Assembly (NCBI GenBank): GCA_038030265.1 | Contig: CM075938.1 | Location: 9,835,009-9,899,008 of the forward strand | DNA: 64,000 nt | Source: Corythucha ciliata | Taxonomy: Eukaryota > Arthropoda > Insecta > Hemiptera > Tingidae | Reading direction: 5' to 3' | In this document: one piece after another, positions 63,560-64,000 of the stretch | Layout of the letters: each line of letters opens with the position of its first letter | Numbering within the stretch: the first letter of the stretch is position 1 | Notes under the pieces: model-generated | What the model saw: the letters and a program-made list of their open reading frames with translations, nothing else | Told to the model about the DNA's origin: nothing | The model's database searches: none | Made by a program: the position numbers and the translations under genes

Positions 63560-64000
63560 CACATTTAGCCATAAATTAGCACATATGACTTGAAAAAACG
63601 CTGGTTCGCAGCTGAAATTGGGAAAATTGGCTAATTCGCGGATAAAAAGTGAACAAATAAATGCTGACATCACGGCTAAAATTGAGGAAAATAACTAATA
63701 CGCGGAAAAAGCGCAAAATCGCTGATAAAATTGAGAAAAAACGGTGGCTAAAACTGAGAAAAGTCTCTAATTAGCGGCTAAAAATAGGACAGACTCTAAC
63801 TCCCGGCTAAAATGGAGCAAAATCGATATCATCACCATAATGAAATTGTAAAAGAAAACTCATTCCACGAAAAATTCCAATTGCGGCTTATGAACGCAAG
63901 TTCGAGGGCTAAAATGGAGAATAACGGCCAATTCACGGCTAAATTGTGGTAAAGCGCTAATTCACTGATAAATAAATGGAGAGATAGCTCGATAAATAAA
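63560..64000. repeat. Family A array, forward orientation, runs off the window
   Basis: Units such as GCTAATTCGCGGATAAAAAG and CACGGCTAAAATTGAGGA continue to the window end. No gene is seen. Confidence 0.7.

Overview
The window is nuclear DNA of an invertebrate animal, probably an arthropod. It has split genes with mostly short introns, a KLHL20/diablo gene, an alsin (ALS2) gene, 5' pieces of a CYP3-clan-like cytochrome P450 and of a HINT-family gene, and one TATA plus TCAGT initiator core promoter of arthropod style. BEL/Pao, Gypsy, Jockey-like, hAT and PIF/Harbinger-like elements and tRNA-headed repeats fill much of the rest. I cannot name the species. A run of exactly 500 N at 14787-15286 is an assembly gap.

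Layout. 1-3.4 kb: a complete hAT transposon (230-3386) with an 8-bp target duplication and an open transposase. 3.4-10 kb: degenerate ~30-bp repeat arrays and a tRNA-derived SINE with 13-bp target duplications. 10-15.4 kb: two decayed BEL/Pao copies on the minus strand, one cut by the gap. 15.7-16.7 kb: first coding exon of a HINT-like gene and first three coding exons of a P450, both minus strand and both without their remaining exons. 17.9-24.0 kb: a nest, with a PIF/Harbinger-type element (TAA duplication) holding a decayed Gypsy element that itself took two smaller inverted-repeat elements. 24.2 kb: a TATA/initiator promoter with a 33-nt spliced leader exon. 24.6-30.3 kb: palindromic tRNA-headed elements and repeat arrays.

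30.8-48.4 kb: the alsin gene, minus strand, 14 exons recognised (15 if a 69-nt in-frame segment is an intron), about 1440-1465 residues. All expected domains are present in order (RCC1-like, DH, PH, MORN, VPS9). Two large introns of 4.8 and 7.5 kb are filled with the ~30-bp arrays, mainly in opposite orientations. 50.6-54.5 kb: a Jockey-like non-LTR element inserted in such an array. 54.5-59.7 kb: more arrays, a near-copy of the 25.1-25.7 kb segment, and a head-to-head pair of tRNA-like sequences. 60.0-62.4 kb: an apparently intact KLHL20 gene, plus strand, nine coding exons, 587 residues, with a poly(A) signal. The end returns to ~30-bp arrays.

The most unusual feature is the repeat landscape. 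Several sequence-distinct families of ~20-30 bp degenerate units form multi-kb one-orientation blocks. In places the order of variant units is conserved between loci tens of kb apart, and some blocks end at the same hAT-like GCGTA-type terminus. This suggests that the arrays were spread as cargo of large non-autonomous transposons rather than as simple satellites. The two apparently functional host genes act separately: alsin is an endosomal GTPase exchange factor and KLHL20 is a Cullin-3 substrate adaptor.
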